Below, piece after piece: positions 9,637 through 20,424 of a DNA stretch of 64,000 nucleotides. Source of the stretch: Tanypteryx hageni (lineage: Eukaryota; Arthropoda; Insecta; Odonata; Petaluridae); NCBI GenBank assembly GCA_028673005.1, contig CM054115.1, forward strand, positions 6,555,501-6,619,500, read 5' to 3'. Numbering within the stretch: the stretch's first letter is position 1; the number at the start of each line of letters is the position of its first letter. Made by a program: the position numbers and the translations under genes. Below the pieces are notes generated by a model, which worked only from the letters and a program-made list of their open reading frames with translations, was not told the DNA's origin and searched no databases.

Positions 9637-12567
9637 TTATATATGGTTAAACCGGGTTCTCCATATACTCCTATTTTCCGCTGTCCTCTTTATATCTTGA
9701 TAACTCTCTTTCCCTTTCAAATCGTCTATCAGCTGAAACCTTTTCCTACCTCTTTCCCTTTTCCCATCTAGTTTTCCTTCTAACACGTCTTTAATCATAC
9801 TCTCTCTCCTCAGGTAATGTCCAACCCAGTTAGCCTTCCTCTTTCTGATAGTCTGTATAATCATTCGCTTCTCTCCTATTCTTCGTAGCACTTCATCGTT
9901 TTTCATCCTATCTGTCCATTTTATCTTCAGCATTCTCCTCCAAGTCCACATTTCAAAGCTTTCCAAGTATTTGATGTCATTTTTCCTTAGCATCCATGTT
10001 TCTGCCCCATACAATGCTATACTCCATACGTAGCATTTTATCAACTTCTTGCGGATATCTTCCCTTATATTCCCTGTAAGTAGTTGTTTCTTTCTCCTGA
10101 AAGCCGCTTTTGCTTTTCCTATTCTAGTTTTGATCTCTCCGTACATTTTGCCTCTCGTGTTATGATACTTCCAAGGTATTTATATTCTGAAGCTTGTTCT
10201 AATAGCTTTCCCCCAATAGTTATGTTCAGATTCTCTTCTCTACCCGATATTCGAATGACCTTGGATTTTTCTGTATTTATTTCCATACCATATTTTTTAC
10301 CTGTTATCACTAGTCTATTTATCATTTTTTGTAGCTCCTCTTCCTTTCTTGCTAGAAGTACTTGATCATCTGCATATTTTACTGTTCTAATAATCCTTCT
10401 TCCAATTTTGAAATCCCCTGTGCCTTCTAAAGCTTCTTGCATTAGACTTTCTCCATATATATTGAATAGGGTTGGCGATAGGCAGCAGCCTTGTCTTACT
10501 CCTCTACCGATATGTATTCCGCAGGTGTCCACATTCTCAAACCTGACCTTTACAACTTGATTTTCATATAGATTCCTAATCAGTCTCCTGTCTTTCCAGT
10601 CTACACCTATATCCTTTAATATCTTCATCAACATTACCCAATTTACTCTATCAAAGGCCTTCTGCCAGTCTACGAAACATGCGCAGATATCTTGACTGTA
10701 TTCTATTGCCCTTTCTGATATGATTCTAACTACTCCTATAGCATCTCTAGTTCCTCGTCCTTTTCTAAAACCGAATTGATCTTCCCCTATTATTTCTTCT
10801 ACCTTTTTCTCCAGCCTTTTATTAAAAATCCTCGTGATGATCTTCGTTGTGTGTGACAGAAGGCTTATAGTTCTGTAATCTTTACACTGCATTGCCTTTG
10901 GCTTCTTCTTTAGAGGGATCATTGTTACTTCTAGGAAATCCTGAGGCCACTCTCCTGTGTCGTAAATCTTATTAATTAATTTCGTGATTGCTTTTAGTCC
11001 TTCTGATCCTATGACTTTGTATCTCAGCCGGTATTCCATCGCTGCCCGTGGCTTTCCCCTTCTTTAGTTCCACTATCGCCTTTTCTACTTTCCTCTCCAT
11101 AATACTTGGTCCTAAGTTGTCTTCTTCAATGTTTTCCTCATTTTCCAGTTCTATTTTTGCCGCTCCTGCCTGTTTGCTGTATAATTCCTTAATGTATTCT
11201 TCCCATACCTGTGCTACATCCTTTGTTTCTGAGACTATCTTCCCATCCGTATTCATAATTCCTTTACCACAAATTCCATTAGACTTCTTATCTTCTAATT
11301 CCAGTGCCCTAGCGTACATCATATCGTACCGTCCTAACTTCTCCATTTGTTCTATTTCATCACATTTTCCTTTTATCCAATTTTCTCTAGCTTTATCAGT
11401 TACCCTTCTCAACTCATTGTTTATACGCCTATAATTGGCTCTACCTTCTTCACTGTTAACGTTTTTCCATTTTCGTCTCTCATCCATTTTCTCCCGCATT
11501 TCCTTCGTGATCCATGGTTTTCTGATTTTCTTCTCTTGTTTTCCAATCTCTTTATCCAAGGTATCCTTGATACTGGTTTTAATTTCATCCCATTCTATAT
11601 CAACGGTCTTCGGTTTGTTTTCCAACTTTCTTAGGTTATCTTCCAACTTCATGCTGACTACATCCTGCCTTTCTTTCAGTTTTTCTAGGTCCCAGGTCTG
11701 TCTTTCTCTTCTCGTTTTTCTTATTTGTTTGAGCTTTGTACTCAGGTCAAGTATTAGAAGGCTGTGATCTGAATCAATGTCTGCTCCTTGCAATGCCTTG
11801 GCGTTCTTTATGCTGTTCCTGAATCTTTGTTTTACAAGGATGTAATCTATTTGGCATCTCATTCTATCTCCTGGGCTTTTCCATGTGTATAACCTTCGTT
11901 TATGGTTTTTGAACCATGTATTAGTCACTACAAGGTCATTATTGATGCAGAATTCTACGAGTTTCTCCCCTCCTCGATTTCTCTTCCCAAGTCCGTATTG
12001 CCCGACAACATTTTCCTCCTGCCCTTCTCCGACTATGCTGTTCCAATCTCCCATTATTATGCAGTTTACCTTTCCTCTTCCGTCTTCTTCGTAAATTTCA
12101 TTAATTTGCTCATAGATCTCATCTATTTCTTCATCGTCATGAGCTGACGTTGGCATATATACCTGGATTATCAGCATGTCCACTGGGACGGCTTTTAGCT
12201 TTATTGCCATCAGTCTATCGTTCGTTGCTATTATCTTTGTCACGCTTTTCATCATATCTTTCCTAAGTACCAGAGCTACTCCCCTTTCCCCACTATTTCC
12301 TCCAGAATAAACTACCATGAATTCTTCCGAGTCGAACTGTCCTTCTCCCTCCCATCTAGTTTCGCTTAGCCCTATAATGTCAACTCTATTTCTTCTCATT
12401 TCTTCTTCCAAGTGCTCTAGCTTTCCTGCCTTTCTCATAGTTCTTACGTTACAAGTCCCTATTCGTAATTTACTTTCGACAAATGTTTTCCTCAAGGCAG
12501 TCCCCGCCCGGAGATCCGATTGGGGGACTATTTTACCTCCGGATTGTTTTACCTCGAGAGAACTCAT
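9637..12567 (-). pseudogene. RTE endonuclease-reverse transcriptase ORF, two frame breaks
   Basis: The N-terminal part is an exonuclease-endonuclease-phosphatase (APE-type) nickase, annotated in animal genomes as craniofacial development protein 2-like. In the frame open from 12630, seen motifs are TCNVRT (residue 59), LSETRW (88), IMGDWNS (192) and SDHSLL (287). That frame runs to 10972 and its first in-frame ATG is about 12567. After a break near 11030 the RT continues to 10119 with DWQKAFD (124), VRQGCCLSP (181) and catalytic YADD (222). A second break near 10140 leads to the C-terminal region (ALYGAETWMLRK, WTWRRMLKIKWTDR, RKANWVGHYLRRE), which resembles the thumb/C-terminal domain of RTE elements. 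The catalytic residues look intact, so this copy is probably young. Clade naming (RTE) is by motif recall. Confidence 0.85.
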
Positions 12568-12789
12568 ATTGTCCAACCATATAATCTTTACTGGGGATTG
12601 TAATGTGGTAGTTTCCCTCTTGCTTTCCACATCGCAGTACTGTAGCCGTTCAAATCGTCCTGATCACGCCTACAGCTGTATTGGATATAGACCCAACCAA
12701 CATCATTTGTTTTCGGCTCTATACCATACTGACAGTACTGCTGCCTACTGCCAGGCACTGATGATAGTTTTTTTTTAAATAAAACCTCC

Positions 12790-12857
12790 ATTTGAGGGGT
12801 TTGAACCCCCGAACTTTGCAATAGAAAGCCGACACACTAACCACTACACCACCAGTG
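12790..12857 (-). other. tRNA-like 5' segment of the RTE element
   Basis: On the minus strand it reads ggtgtagtggttag (A-box-like, 12837-12850), then about 30 nt later a perfect T-arm with B-box GGGGGTTCAAACCCC (12796-12810). The anticodon arm is not clean and I do not assign an identity. Because it lies inside the putative TSDs it may be part of the LINE, in which case it could serve as an internal Pol III promoter. Alternatively a tRNA-derived SINE or tRNA pseudogene was already at the target site. Confidence 0.5.
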
Positions 12858-13595
12858 CTTTTAATTTAATATAATGAGTCCTTTTTTCTTTAATTCTTTC
12901 TTTATTTTTGTAGTACAATATATATTCCTTAAGCTTAATGTCAGTACTTCAGTAGCCATCCCCCAGTTTATGAAAAAGATACAAAAATGTTTGTATGGAA
13001 CTGTGCGCTTCACAGTGCCAGCGACGTAGTGTTTGACTGTTGTGCGCATGCGCACATAGGAGGGGGGGTGGGGAGGAAGGCGGGACTGCCAGGTAGAGAG
13101 AGCACTCTGGCGTGATGGTGGAAGGAAGTTTTTTTTACTCAGCGTGTGTTGTGCTTAAAAACCGTGTACCATATTCTTGAATGTGATAAAGTGTAGAAGA
13201 GTGTAGAATTAGATTATTATTCTGCTTCCAGCTATTCTATTTGATTCATTTTTTTCGGTTCTTTTATGGATTTCATTTTTAAATGAATAGATCAAGCTTG
13301 AACTGTAACAATTTAAATGAAAGTAAGTAAAAAATGTTTGTTTTATTTTGTTAAGATTTTATCAAGTTCCTGAATAAATTTTCTTTTTATACATGTTTTT
13401 TTCCTTTTACACAATTTTAAAACAAAGGCTAAAAATTTTCTGGAGCAGCACCCCCACTAATTTTAGCTACGAGCCGCCACTGCTGAGAACACTTTAAACG
13501 TCTTGCCTTCACCCTCATCTCAGGATAAAATATGCCCCTATGGGGGGGTCCAGACCCGGTGTACCCCCTCATATGTGTGCGCCCCTGCAGGGGAC

Positions 13596-15660
13596 CTTAA
13601 AACATGTATTTCCGTTGAAATCTTGAATTCGATTTTTTTCATGAATACAATACTTTCTCTATACTTCGTATATCCTGAGAAGTAATTTATGCGGTGGCAT
13701 TCCTTGCGGAGTGAACGAATTTAAAAATTCCGTTGGAAAGTTAGCTCTTTCATCTTCTGTACAGTTGATGACCTCATCAATGCTGACATACACCACTTTA
13801 TGTTGTCCTTTAGCCAATGTCATTCTGTCGCAAGGGAGTCGACATTCTTGGGTGCTAATATTTTTAATAGTATTTTTATTTGACTTTCTCCAACACTACA
13901 GAAAATGTTTACATACCTATTGACATATATAGGTTAATGCTTTATTATATATTAATAACCTTATTATTGATTATATATATACATAAAATTGATATTATTG
14001 ACATTAAAATAGTTAAACATATATTTTCTCGAATTTTCATAACCATATTTCATAATAAGCGATATAATTTCTTTGTGCTGCCATCTGTATTCTGCAATTC
14101 AAAATTAAAAAGTACTAAAATTTTTATTTACAACGTTTTAAAGAAAATATTCACATACCAACTGACATATAGAGGTTAAAGTTTTATTATCTATCCAGAG
14201 TTTCTAAATTCTTTGGCAGTCGGCTCTCGTCCAAATTTTCGAGTTTCATGGTTCTGATTGCCGTTTTTAAGCAATAGCTATAATCATCATTAAGACAATA
14301 GCCTATATTTTATCTTAAAAGTTATGTAAAAATTAGGATATTCTGTGTGATAGTTGGCATTATCCCTGCCTTTTAGTACGTATCTGGATAAAAAACAATT
14401 TAAAATTGTCACGTCATTATATGTATACAATCACTGGCTGAAATCAAATGGATTATAATGCAGTCGAAGCAATAAATCAATGCTCTTAAAGTATGGAAAA
14501 TCAATTCCCATTGAAAGGCATTGGAGTCGTTGCTATGGTAGTTAATAGTTTTCATTGTTGAAAACAGAAAAATTTTATGATTAAAATCAAATGTTTACGC
14601 AAACTCATCATAAATTTGAATTCTGTCTTCAAGAAAAATGAACTTCATTCTTTTTTCCACAGTATGGTGCATGTCCTGACTTTATATCTTAATTTTAAAT
14701 AATTTAAAAAAGCAATTTCATATAGCCCTGCACAGTTTTCAATGCTTTTTTTATGGGTGTTTAAAATTGGACTTGGGGGTCAAAAACACCTCTTAAATAT
14801 TACTTTTTCTAGAATTTCGGATACTTTCCAGAGGTTGTACCCAATGACCTAACTTCATGCCATATTTCAGCTCTGTAGCACTTTTAGAAGCACCTCAGGT
14901 TTTTATTTACAACATTTTAAAGAAAATGCTTACATACCTATCGACATATAGAGTTTAACGCTTTATTATATAGTATGATGTTCACATTGATTCCTTCGTC
15001 GTAAATTACCCATTTCTTTTCACTTACAAAGGTGTATATCGTGTCGATTTTTCACTACTAAATTTTCTATGAAATTATCAAGATTATTAAATTTGCTTTG
15101 TCAAACTTAAATTTGATATATTTTAACGCCAATAGCCTAAAACAAAAGAGAAAATCGACATTTTTCATACCAAAAAGCCACACTTCATTCGGCTTTCCAA
15201 ACCCTTTCTAAGATCCCTTACCTCTTAAGGATCCATACTGAGCTGACACGGGTACGGGACAAAACAATATAATCGGTTTATTGCACTCTGTCTTTAATCT
15301 CGACTACAGCTGATAATCCCTATGTCATGAAGTCTTTTTAGATTAGTACTTTCTAGACTCTGAGGACACTCATCACTATATGTCAAAAGAGCTAAATTTT
15401 TTAGGGAGGATACCTGAGCGAACCTTGGCGGGTGCCACAGCGTACCTCGGCGGGCGCCATGTTGTGTGTTCTGTCAAATTATAGCGTGTAGTTTCAAATA
15501 CTCCATCGCACAAAACTCGCCTATTTGTGATACACTGTACACTTTCGTAACTTGATTTACTTTTTGTGAAGAACACCTAAAAATCGAAGACACTATTTTA
15601 GGCCACACATGAACTCAACACTACCGCACATAAACAATGTAGAGTGACAACATGACAGTG
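13596..15660. other. Unassigned AT-rich DNA with three short repeats
   Basis: No gene recognised. The first 100 bp continue dispersed repeat copy A. Three related segments of about 57 bp (13885-13945, 14130-14190, 14905-14968) share gaaaatrYttacatacc...gacatataKaggtta...ttttattat. Segment 14990-15060 resembles 30820-30880 (ttacccatttcttttcact versus ttatctatttcttttcact). The rest looks like intergenic or intronic DNA. Confidence 0.4.
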
Positions 15661-15667
15661 ACAGATG

Positions 15668-15925
15668 ATTTAGATCCTAGAACGCACGCGAAAGTTGGTG
15701 GATAAATACAATTTTCCCATTCGGCACGGAAGCTTCAGATTTGTATGACAGGGAAGGGATGAAGGGGGAGAGGCACACACACCTACAGATGTTGTGGAAG
15801 GGGCAGAGGCATGATGTAGACCACAGGCCATAGTTTGGGGACCCCTGATTTAGATCCTACAGTGCATGTGTGAGTTGGTGGGTATATACAAGTTTCCCAT
15901 TCGGTGCAGAAGCTTCAGATTTGTA
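15668..15925. repeat. Duplicated 80-bp segment split by a hAT end fragment
   Basis: Positions 15668-15748 and 15848-15925 are diverged direct copies (atttagatcct...gttggtgg...cccattcgg...agcttcagatttgtat). Between them is a hAT-like end: read on the minus strand from 15847 it begins CAGGGGTCCCCAAACTATGG. Both copies start with ATTTAGAT, which could be a TSD, but no hAT left terminus follows the left copy, so only one hAT end is supported. Confidence 0.5.
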
Positions 15926-15927
15926 TA

Positions 15928-16219
15928 AGACTTGTCTCATACAGTATAGGACATGAAGAAATCTTAGACTTTTCTCATACAGTATAGGACATGAAGAAAT
16001 CTTGGACTTGTCTCATACAGTATAGGACATGTAGAAATCTTAGACTTGTCTCATACAGTATAGGACACGAAGAAATCTTAGACTTGTCTCATACAGTATA
16101 GGACATGAAGAAATCTTAGACTTGTCTCATACAGTATAGGACATGAAGAAATATTAGACTTGTCTCATACAGTATAGGACATGAAGAAATCTTTGACTTG
16201 TCTCATACAAATCCTATAC
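15928..16219 (+). repeat. 38-bp tandem satellite, seven full units plus a partial
   Basis: Units begin at 15928, 15966, 16004, 16042, 16080, 16118 and 16156, with a partial unit at 16194. The unit reads agacttgtctcatacagtat then aggacatgaagaaatctt. Divergence between units is only one or two bases, so the array expanded recently. The words also occur singly near 3620-3690 (gagacttgtcctagatttg), next to the HARBI1 remnant, so the array may be the subterminal region of a PIF/Harbinger element. Confidence 0.85.
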
Positions 16220-16723
16220 TTTTCTAGATTTCCGTTTATACATGTATAAGATTTGTATTTATCATACATGTGTATAGTGTGTAACGTAACTTAAAACCCT
16301 AGGTGCCTGCAAAAATCTTTATATACCTACTAATATAGATATCAATGCTATCATATAATGTGTATAATATCATTACTTTTGAGTTTATAATACAGTAGAA
16401 TTACGAATATTCGGACTAATTGGTTCAGATAATCGAAAATCCTTATAATTGGACGAAATTAAATGAATTGTATATACAGAAAAGGAGGCATATTTATTGT
16501 GAACATATGTTTTAAAATCCATATTAGTAGTGCATTAATCAACAGGAAAACAATATTAAATCAATAATCAACCAAAAGACATTTTTTTTATTCAGTGTTC
16601 AGCAAGAATGCAGATGAATGAGCATGGGTTATTTGTCTCATTGCTCCATTGCAATATTTCTTTGTTAACTTTTTACAATTAAAAGTGAAATACTCCTATA
16701 GCCAAACAATTAGAGGTTTACAA

Positions 16724-16766
16724 CACCCAATGCATTTCGCCCACAAGGTGGGCATCGTCAGGGGCA
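16724..16766 (-). ncRNA. Hammerhead-like ribozyme core, left arm of foldback copy 2
   Basis: Minus strand: UGCCC, CUGACGA (16755-16761), extra U, stem II GCCCAC-CUU-GUGGGC, GAAA (16735-16738), stem III AUGCAU, H17 = U, GGGUG closing stem I. N7 is C here, while it is A in both arms of copy 1; all other core positions agree. Confidence 0.6.
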
Positions 16767-16821
16767 AAACCTGTCTCAACAGCGACTGTTGTCGACTCCC
16801 AGTCACTGTTGAAACAGGTTT

Positions 16822-16864
16822 TACCCCTGATGATGCCCACCTTGTGGGCGAAATACATTGTGTG
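16822..16864 (+). ncRNA. Hammerhead-like core, right arm of foldback copy 2 (weak stem I)
   Basis: Plus strand: CUGAUGA (16827-16833), extra U, stem II identical to the other arms, GAAA (16850-16853), stem III AU-AC-AU, H17 = U. The 3' strand of stem I is GUGUG instead of GGGUG and the 5' strand is UACCC, so stem I is damaged and this arm is the least likely to be active. Confidence 0.5.
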
Positions 16865-17459
16865 TTTTAACCCTCTAATTGTTTGGCTATAGGAGTATTT
16901 CACTTTTAATAATCTAAGCCAAAGTTATTGAGCTACCAACGATATAACTTTTTACAAGTTTCACTTTTCTTTCAATTGTTCATGCTCTCATTCAATGAAA
17001 GAACCACTCTTCTGTATTTGGTAGACATTACTCCCCAATATAGAGCAACTTTTAGTTAAAACATAAACAGCTTTAATTTTCAAAGTAACACAAAACACTA
17101 TCGTACTCAATTCATACTAAAGTCGCCTATGATAAATGTAGTGTTAGGTTTACATGGGAGATTTTGCCAACCTGTCTTCTCTGCTTTCTCTGAGCCATCA
17201 AGATAACCATTATTGTTTAAAGTGATGATGGTTAAATGGGACAACAATTTGTGGCAAGCTGCAGCAGCAACTTTACTGATGCATCCAATCAAGCAATTAG
17301 AATAGGCATTATTATCTGAACGAATGGAATTGCATGATTAACTTCGTAGTCAAGCAAAGCCAGACAGGTGTCTTTTGATGAGAAAATATTGATCGATTCG
17401 ACAATTTAGAATTTTATCCGAATAATTGTACATCCGGATGATAGGCACTCTACTATAAT

Positions 17460-18555
17460 ATAGTAATGGGACATTAAGTATAATGAGGTTTTAGTTGTGA
17501 TTTATGAGTTTTTTTAGGTTTTAATCATCTAAATTCTTATAAAAGTGTGGCATGTAAGAATTATTCTCTTCCACTTTCAGCATGGCTTTCTTTTCGTTTT
17601 AATTTGTTTTTTTTTACAAGTACGGTGTTTTATATATAATTCAATTTAGAATAAATTATGAAAAGTTTACATCAATTAGTATTAAGAAAGTCTAGATGGG
17701 TGGGTTTAATTTAATTGTAAGTGAACACTTCTTAGAAAATTTATGAGATAAAAAACACAGTAGAATCCAAAGATTTTAAATAGGTATATATTTAAACATT
17801 GCAACAGAAAGCATCCTATAATTGTCATTTATTTTTCTAACAAGAATTGCTTATATTTTAATTACTAATGAAATTTGACCAATTCTTTCAAAATATATGG
17901 TGTAAGTCTAGAAGAAGTAGTAGTACAACATGGAATTTTCTATAGTAGAATACCTAAAGCTAAATTTCCAGGTAGTGGTAAAGTATATTAACAATATTTT
18001 TTATTGATAAGTATTACACTATTATAAAATTTTAAATAAAGATTGTTCCAAAGTGAATATAAAGACAACAATGTTTAATAATCTGTTTATTGTTTGGATT
18101 GATCACATAATTAAAAAGAAAATATCCTTGAAAATTTTAAGTTTTATTTTAGCTAAATAATAAATTTCTAGATGTGTCCCATCATGAGGTATTAGTAGTA
18201 TACTCACACTAGTCAATATGTCTTCCTTTGAATTCGGAGAACACAATTTACTGCACAGATGTAGAGATGAATAAGACACCGGCATTAATAGGAGGTTTCA
18301 ACACCGCAAGATCTGTTGGTTTGTTTTGGTAGACATTTTTTCAAAAAGCTGTGAAATCTAAAGTCTATAGCAGATAAATTGAAGTTGTTAGTCCTCCTCC
18401 ATTGATCTAACTCACTGAAGATGTTAGAAAAGTTTTAACTTTTACAGCACAGTGTGGTGGTGCTGTAAGACAGTAATTTCCAATAATTCGAATGTTTCTT
18501 GCTATTGTGCAATAAAAAAACATTACATGCTCTTGTAAGAGCTGCTGCTCACAGT
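17460..18555. other. Unassigned AT-rich DNA
   Basis: No gene, terminal repeat or tandem array seen. Very AT-rich with short homopolymer runs. A 60-codon minus frame at 18103-18285 has no recognisable domain. Confidence 0.35.
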
Positions 18556-18559
18556 TCGT

Positions 18560-19095
18560 TCTTTAAAAAAGTAAGCCCCATAGATGCGAGATTGTAAACA
18601 ATATGGAAAAATATACTCCATAACTGGGATACACAGAGATTTTAAAGGCGTTCTTCATGGAAAATACATATGAAACGGTATCGAAATATTGGGCGATTCT
18701 CGAATTTTTATCTCCGATATTATAAGTCGTAATTGTATGGTCTCAGGGACTATATTTTAGTAAACGTTGTTCTCTATCCAAATAAATTTTTTAATCTATA
18801 CCTTACAGATCATATGATAGCTAGGGAGTGAAAAGTTTAGTATTTCATTGTTGCTTGACGGATGCCATTTAACGATATACGAGTATAAGTTTATTAAAGT
18901 AATTATGTAAAGTGGAAGTTGTAATTAACGGATTAAGTCCAAAATTACAATTGGGCCATGAATTTTAATAACGATTAACTTAATTAAAATCCGTCCAGCA
19001 GTTTAGGAGATGAATGTTACGACGGACAGACCATATGTGCCCATAAGGCGTTCCGCTATTACCTCTTCGCTGGTGAAGTATGCCTAAAAACCACA
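18560..19095 (+). repeat. Dispersed repeat family, copy 1
   Basis: Diverged from but clearly related to 30850-31345 in the same orientation. Shared landmarks are actccataa, gagatttYaaaggcgtt, cggatgccatttaacga, atacgagta and the closing aaatccgYccagYagttt followed by a gacgga block. No coding content. Confidence 0.7.
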
Positions 19096-19279
19096 CCAGG
19101 TGAATCCCTATAAATACTTGTATTGCGATCTTTCCAAGTCCCTATTGTTTACTTCATCTGCAATATGAGACATAGCGTCATCACTTAAGATTAAATTTGA
19201 AAAAAGGTGTTCATCTTATTCAATCTTTTCAATCAATTCTTGGCTAATGTTTAGTTTGCCTTCATAATTGATGGACGAA

Positions 19280-20040
19280 GACATCCCCCAAACCCTTCCA
19301 TTTTACTATCAACTACCTTTCTCCTCCAACTTGGCTCTAAGAACTTCACAAGCTGTCCCATCTGTCTTTCGGTGTTCTTTTTGGTCTCTTGATATATCTT
19401 GGGATCCATTCTGTTTCTCTAGACATCCAACGCTGATCATTCCTTCTAGCAATATAACCTGTTCACTGCCACATTAGAGCTGTTACTCTCCTAATTATGT
19501 CACATACTCTCATCCTCTTTTTTATCCAGTCGTTACTTTTTTGGTCACTTTACGTGGTCCCCAGCATACATCTTTCCATGCTCCTTTATGTTGATTGCAG
19601 GCGCTGGACTATTCTGGGGTTCATGGTCGTGTTTCACATCCGTAGGTCAGAAAAGGCAGAACACATTGGTCATGCCCCCTCTTTTTTTAGAAAGACTGGG
19701 ATATTAGATTTGAAGATACTTGCATTCCTGCCAAAAGCATCCCATGCTATCTTCACTTTCCGGTTGATCTCTCCAGGAACTGATCTGCTCTGGTGATGAG
19801 TTGATCCAAGTAAATGTGGCTTGTGACTTTTTGGAGTTCTGCTCCTTTGAAGTTTGTCTTCTCAGGATTTGCATTTGATCTTTGTTCTATTAAGATTCAT
19901 TTTCAGAACAACTTTTTGACTTGCCCGTTCCAATTTCTCAGTTCTTCTACAGAACTCTTCTAGGCTTTTTGCAAACAGTATGTATGATGTCAGAAGCAAA
20001 GCACAGGTGACTTAGATGTTTCCCATTTACCTTTATGCCT
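19280..20040 (-). pseudogene. Fossil RTE/BovB-like reverse transcriptase, C-terminal part
   Basis: Translating the minus strand across several frames gives NRKVKIAWDAFGRNASIFKS, then DQCVLPFLTYGCETR, then ARRNDQRW-type pieces. This matches the thumb and C-terminal region of RTE/BovB reverse transcriptases (an AWxAFG motif, then CVLPxxTYGxETW, then GHIARRxDxRW). Stops and frameshifts are frequent, and no YxDD or endonuclease part remains. It is much older than the RTE copy at 9.6-12.9 kb and of a different subfamily. Confidence 0.6.
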
Positions 20041-20424
20041 CATTCCTCCCAGTCTAGTGTTATGAATAGAGTTTTGGGTTCCTGGAGATATTTTTTTCCG
20101 AGAACTGGGAATTAGATTTTCAAATATCCCGGGAACACGGGAATAACAATTATTTAGCATATTTAATATTTAATACATCATTTTTCATTTAAATGAGACA
20201 TTAAGTATTGATAAAACACCAAAAAATAGTTTTAAGATGACTTAAGCACATGATGACGCCATATAGTATAGATAGGAGGATACTTATAGGAAGATACTAA
20301 TGTTTAGTTACTTCCGGATTAGCTGGAGAATTGAAACTTTTTGTATGTTCATAACCGAGTAGGAAATCAAAAACCTCAAAGAATGTAAAATAAAGAGACT
20401 TATTGTAATTCCACATAAATTATA

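Larger units (their letters stand above)
9598..12863 (-). mobile_element. RTE-type LINE, nearly full length
   Basis: A non-LTR retrotransposon inserted in the nested hAT. The 3' end (low coordinates) finishes in a short ATG/ATC triplet tail (atcatcatcat on the plus strand), typical of RTE-type ends rather than poly(A). A 10-bp repeat ATTTAATATA at 9588-9597 and 12864-12873 is a plausible TSD, although its AT content makes chance possible. Both endonuclease and reverse transcriptase regions are present. At the 5' end, inside the TSDs, is a tRNA-like segment (12790-12857). A truncated second copy lies at 36574-37696. Confidence 0.8.
9518..13482. mobile_element. Nested non-autonomous hAT element with perfect 8-bp TSD
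   Basis: The left end starts CAGTGGCAGCTCATG at 9518 and soon reads gcagcaccccct. The right end, read on the minus strand from 13482, starts CAGTGGCGGCTCGTAGC and reaches gggggtgctgct, so the ends match over about 45 bp. The TSD is CTGAGAAC at 9510-9517 and 13483-13490. Without the LINE inside it the element is only about 690 bp and has no transposase, so it needed a hAT transposase supplied in trans. A region at 13018-13110 is G/C-rich. Confidence 0.8.
5198..13587 (-). mobile_element. Outer hAT element (ZMYM1-like transposase), interrupted by a nested hAT
   Basis: The left end begins CAGTGGCGCACACAGAC at 5198. The right end, read on the minus strand from 13587, begins CAGGGGCGCACACATATG. 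The flanking 8 bp are identical, CAGGGGAC, at 5190-5197 and 13588-13595, the hAT TSD length. Removing the nested hAT (9518-13482 plus one TSD) leaves an element of about 4.4 kb. Its transposase relic lies on the minus strand at 6059-8476. Short direct repeats containing ggaaataggatatttt occur at about 9199 and 9349. The region 8480-9517 between the transposase start and the nested element holds no recognisable coding sequence. Confidence 0.8.
16679..16944 (+). mobile_element. 266-bp foldback element with paired hammerhead cores, copy 2
   Basis: Same length and organisation as the element at 4606-4871: inverted arms, a short centre and the same 35-nt tail (ending gagctaccaacgata). It is flanked by a perfect 13-bp TSD, TAACTTTTTACAA (16666-16678 and 16945-16957). 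The centre is inverted relative to copy 1: aacagcgactgttgtcgact here is the reverse complement of the corresponding part there, while the tail keeps the same orientation. Open frames through both arms on both strands are a by-product of the palindrome. Confidence 0.8.
16393..17455. mobile_element. Tigger/pogo-like element (TA target), non-autonomous
   Basis: The left end after TA begins CAGTAGAATTACGAATATTC followed by GGACTAATTGG. The right end read on the minus strand begins TAGTAGAGTGCCTATCATCC. These resemble Tigger/Jerky-type ends (CAGTAGAacctc...cgga...) and are flanked by TA. No transposase domain was recognised in its 1.06 kb; a 61-codon minus frame at 17107-17292 is unassigned. The 266-bp foldback copy 2 is inserted at 16679-16944. 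Confidence 0.55.

Noticed and set aside
10084..12147. Several plus-strand frames of 70-150 codons rich in Ser, Phe and Leu
   Set aside because: Antisense shadows of the RTE endonuclease-RT coding region.
15928..16219. Possible CRISPR array (regular 38-bp repetition)
   Set aside because: Repeats are contiguous with no variable spacers, and the setting is animal DNA.
16649..16903. Two opposed small ORFs (73 and 61 codons) with similar peptides
   Set aside because: Their similarity is the palindrome of the foldback element read on both strands, not homologous genes.
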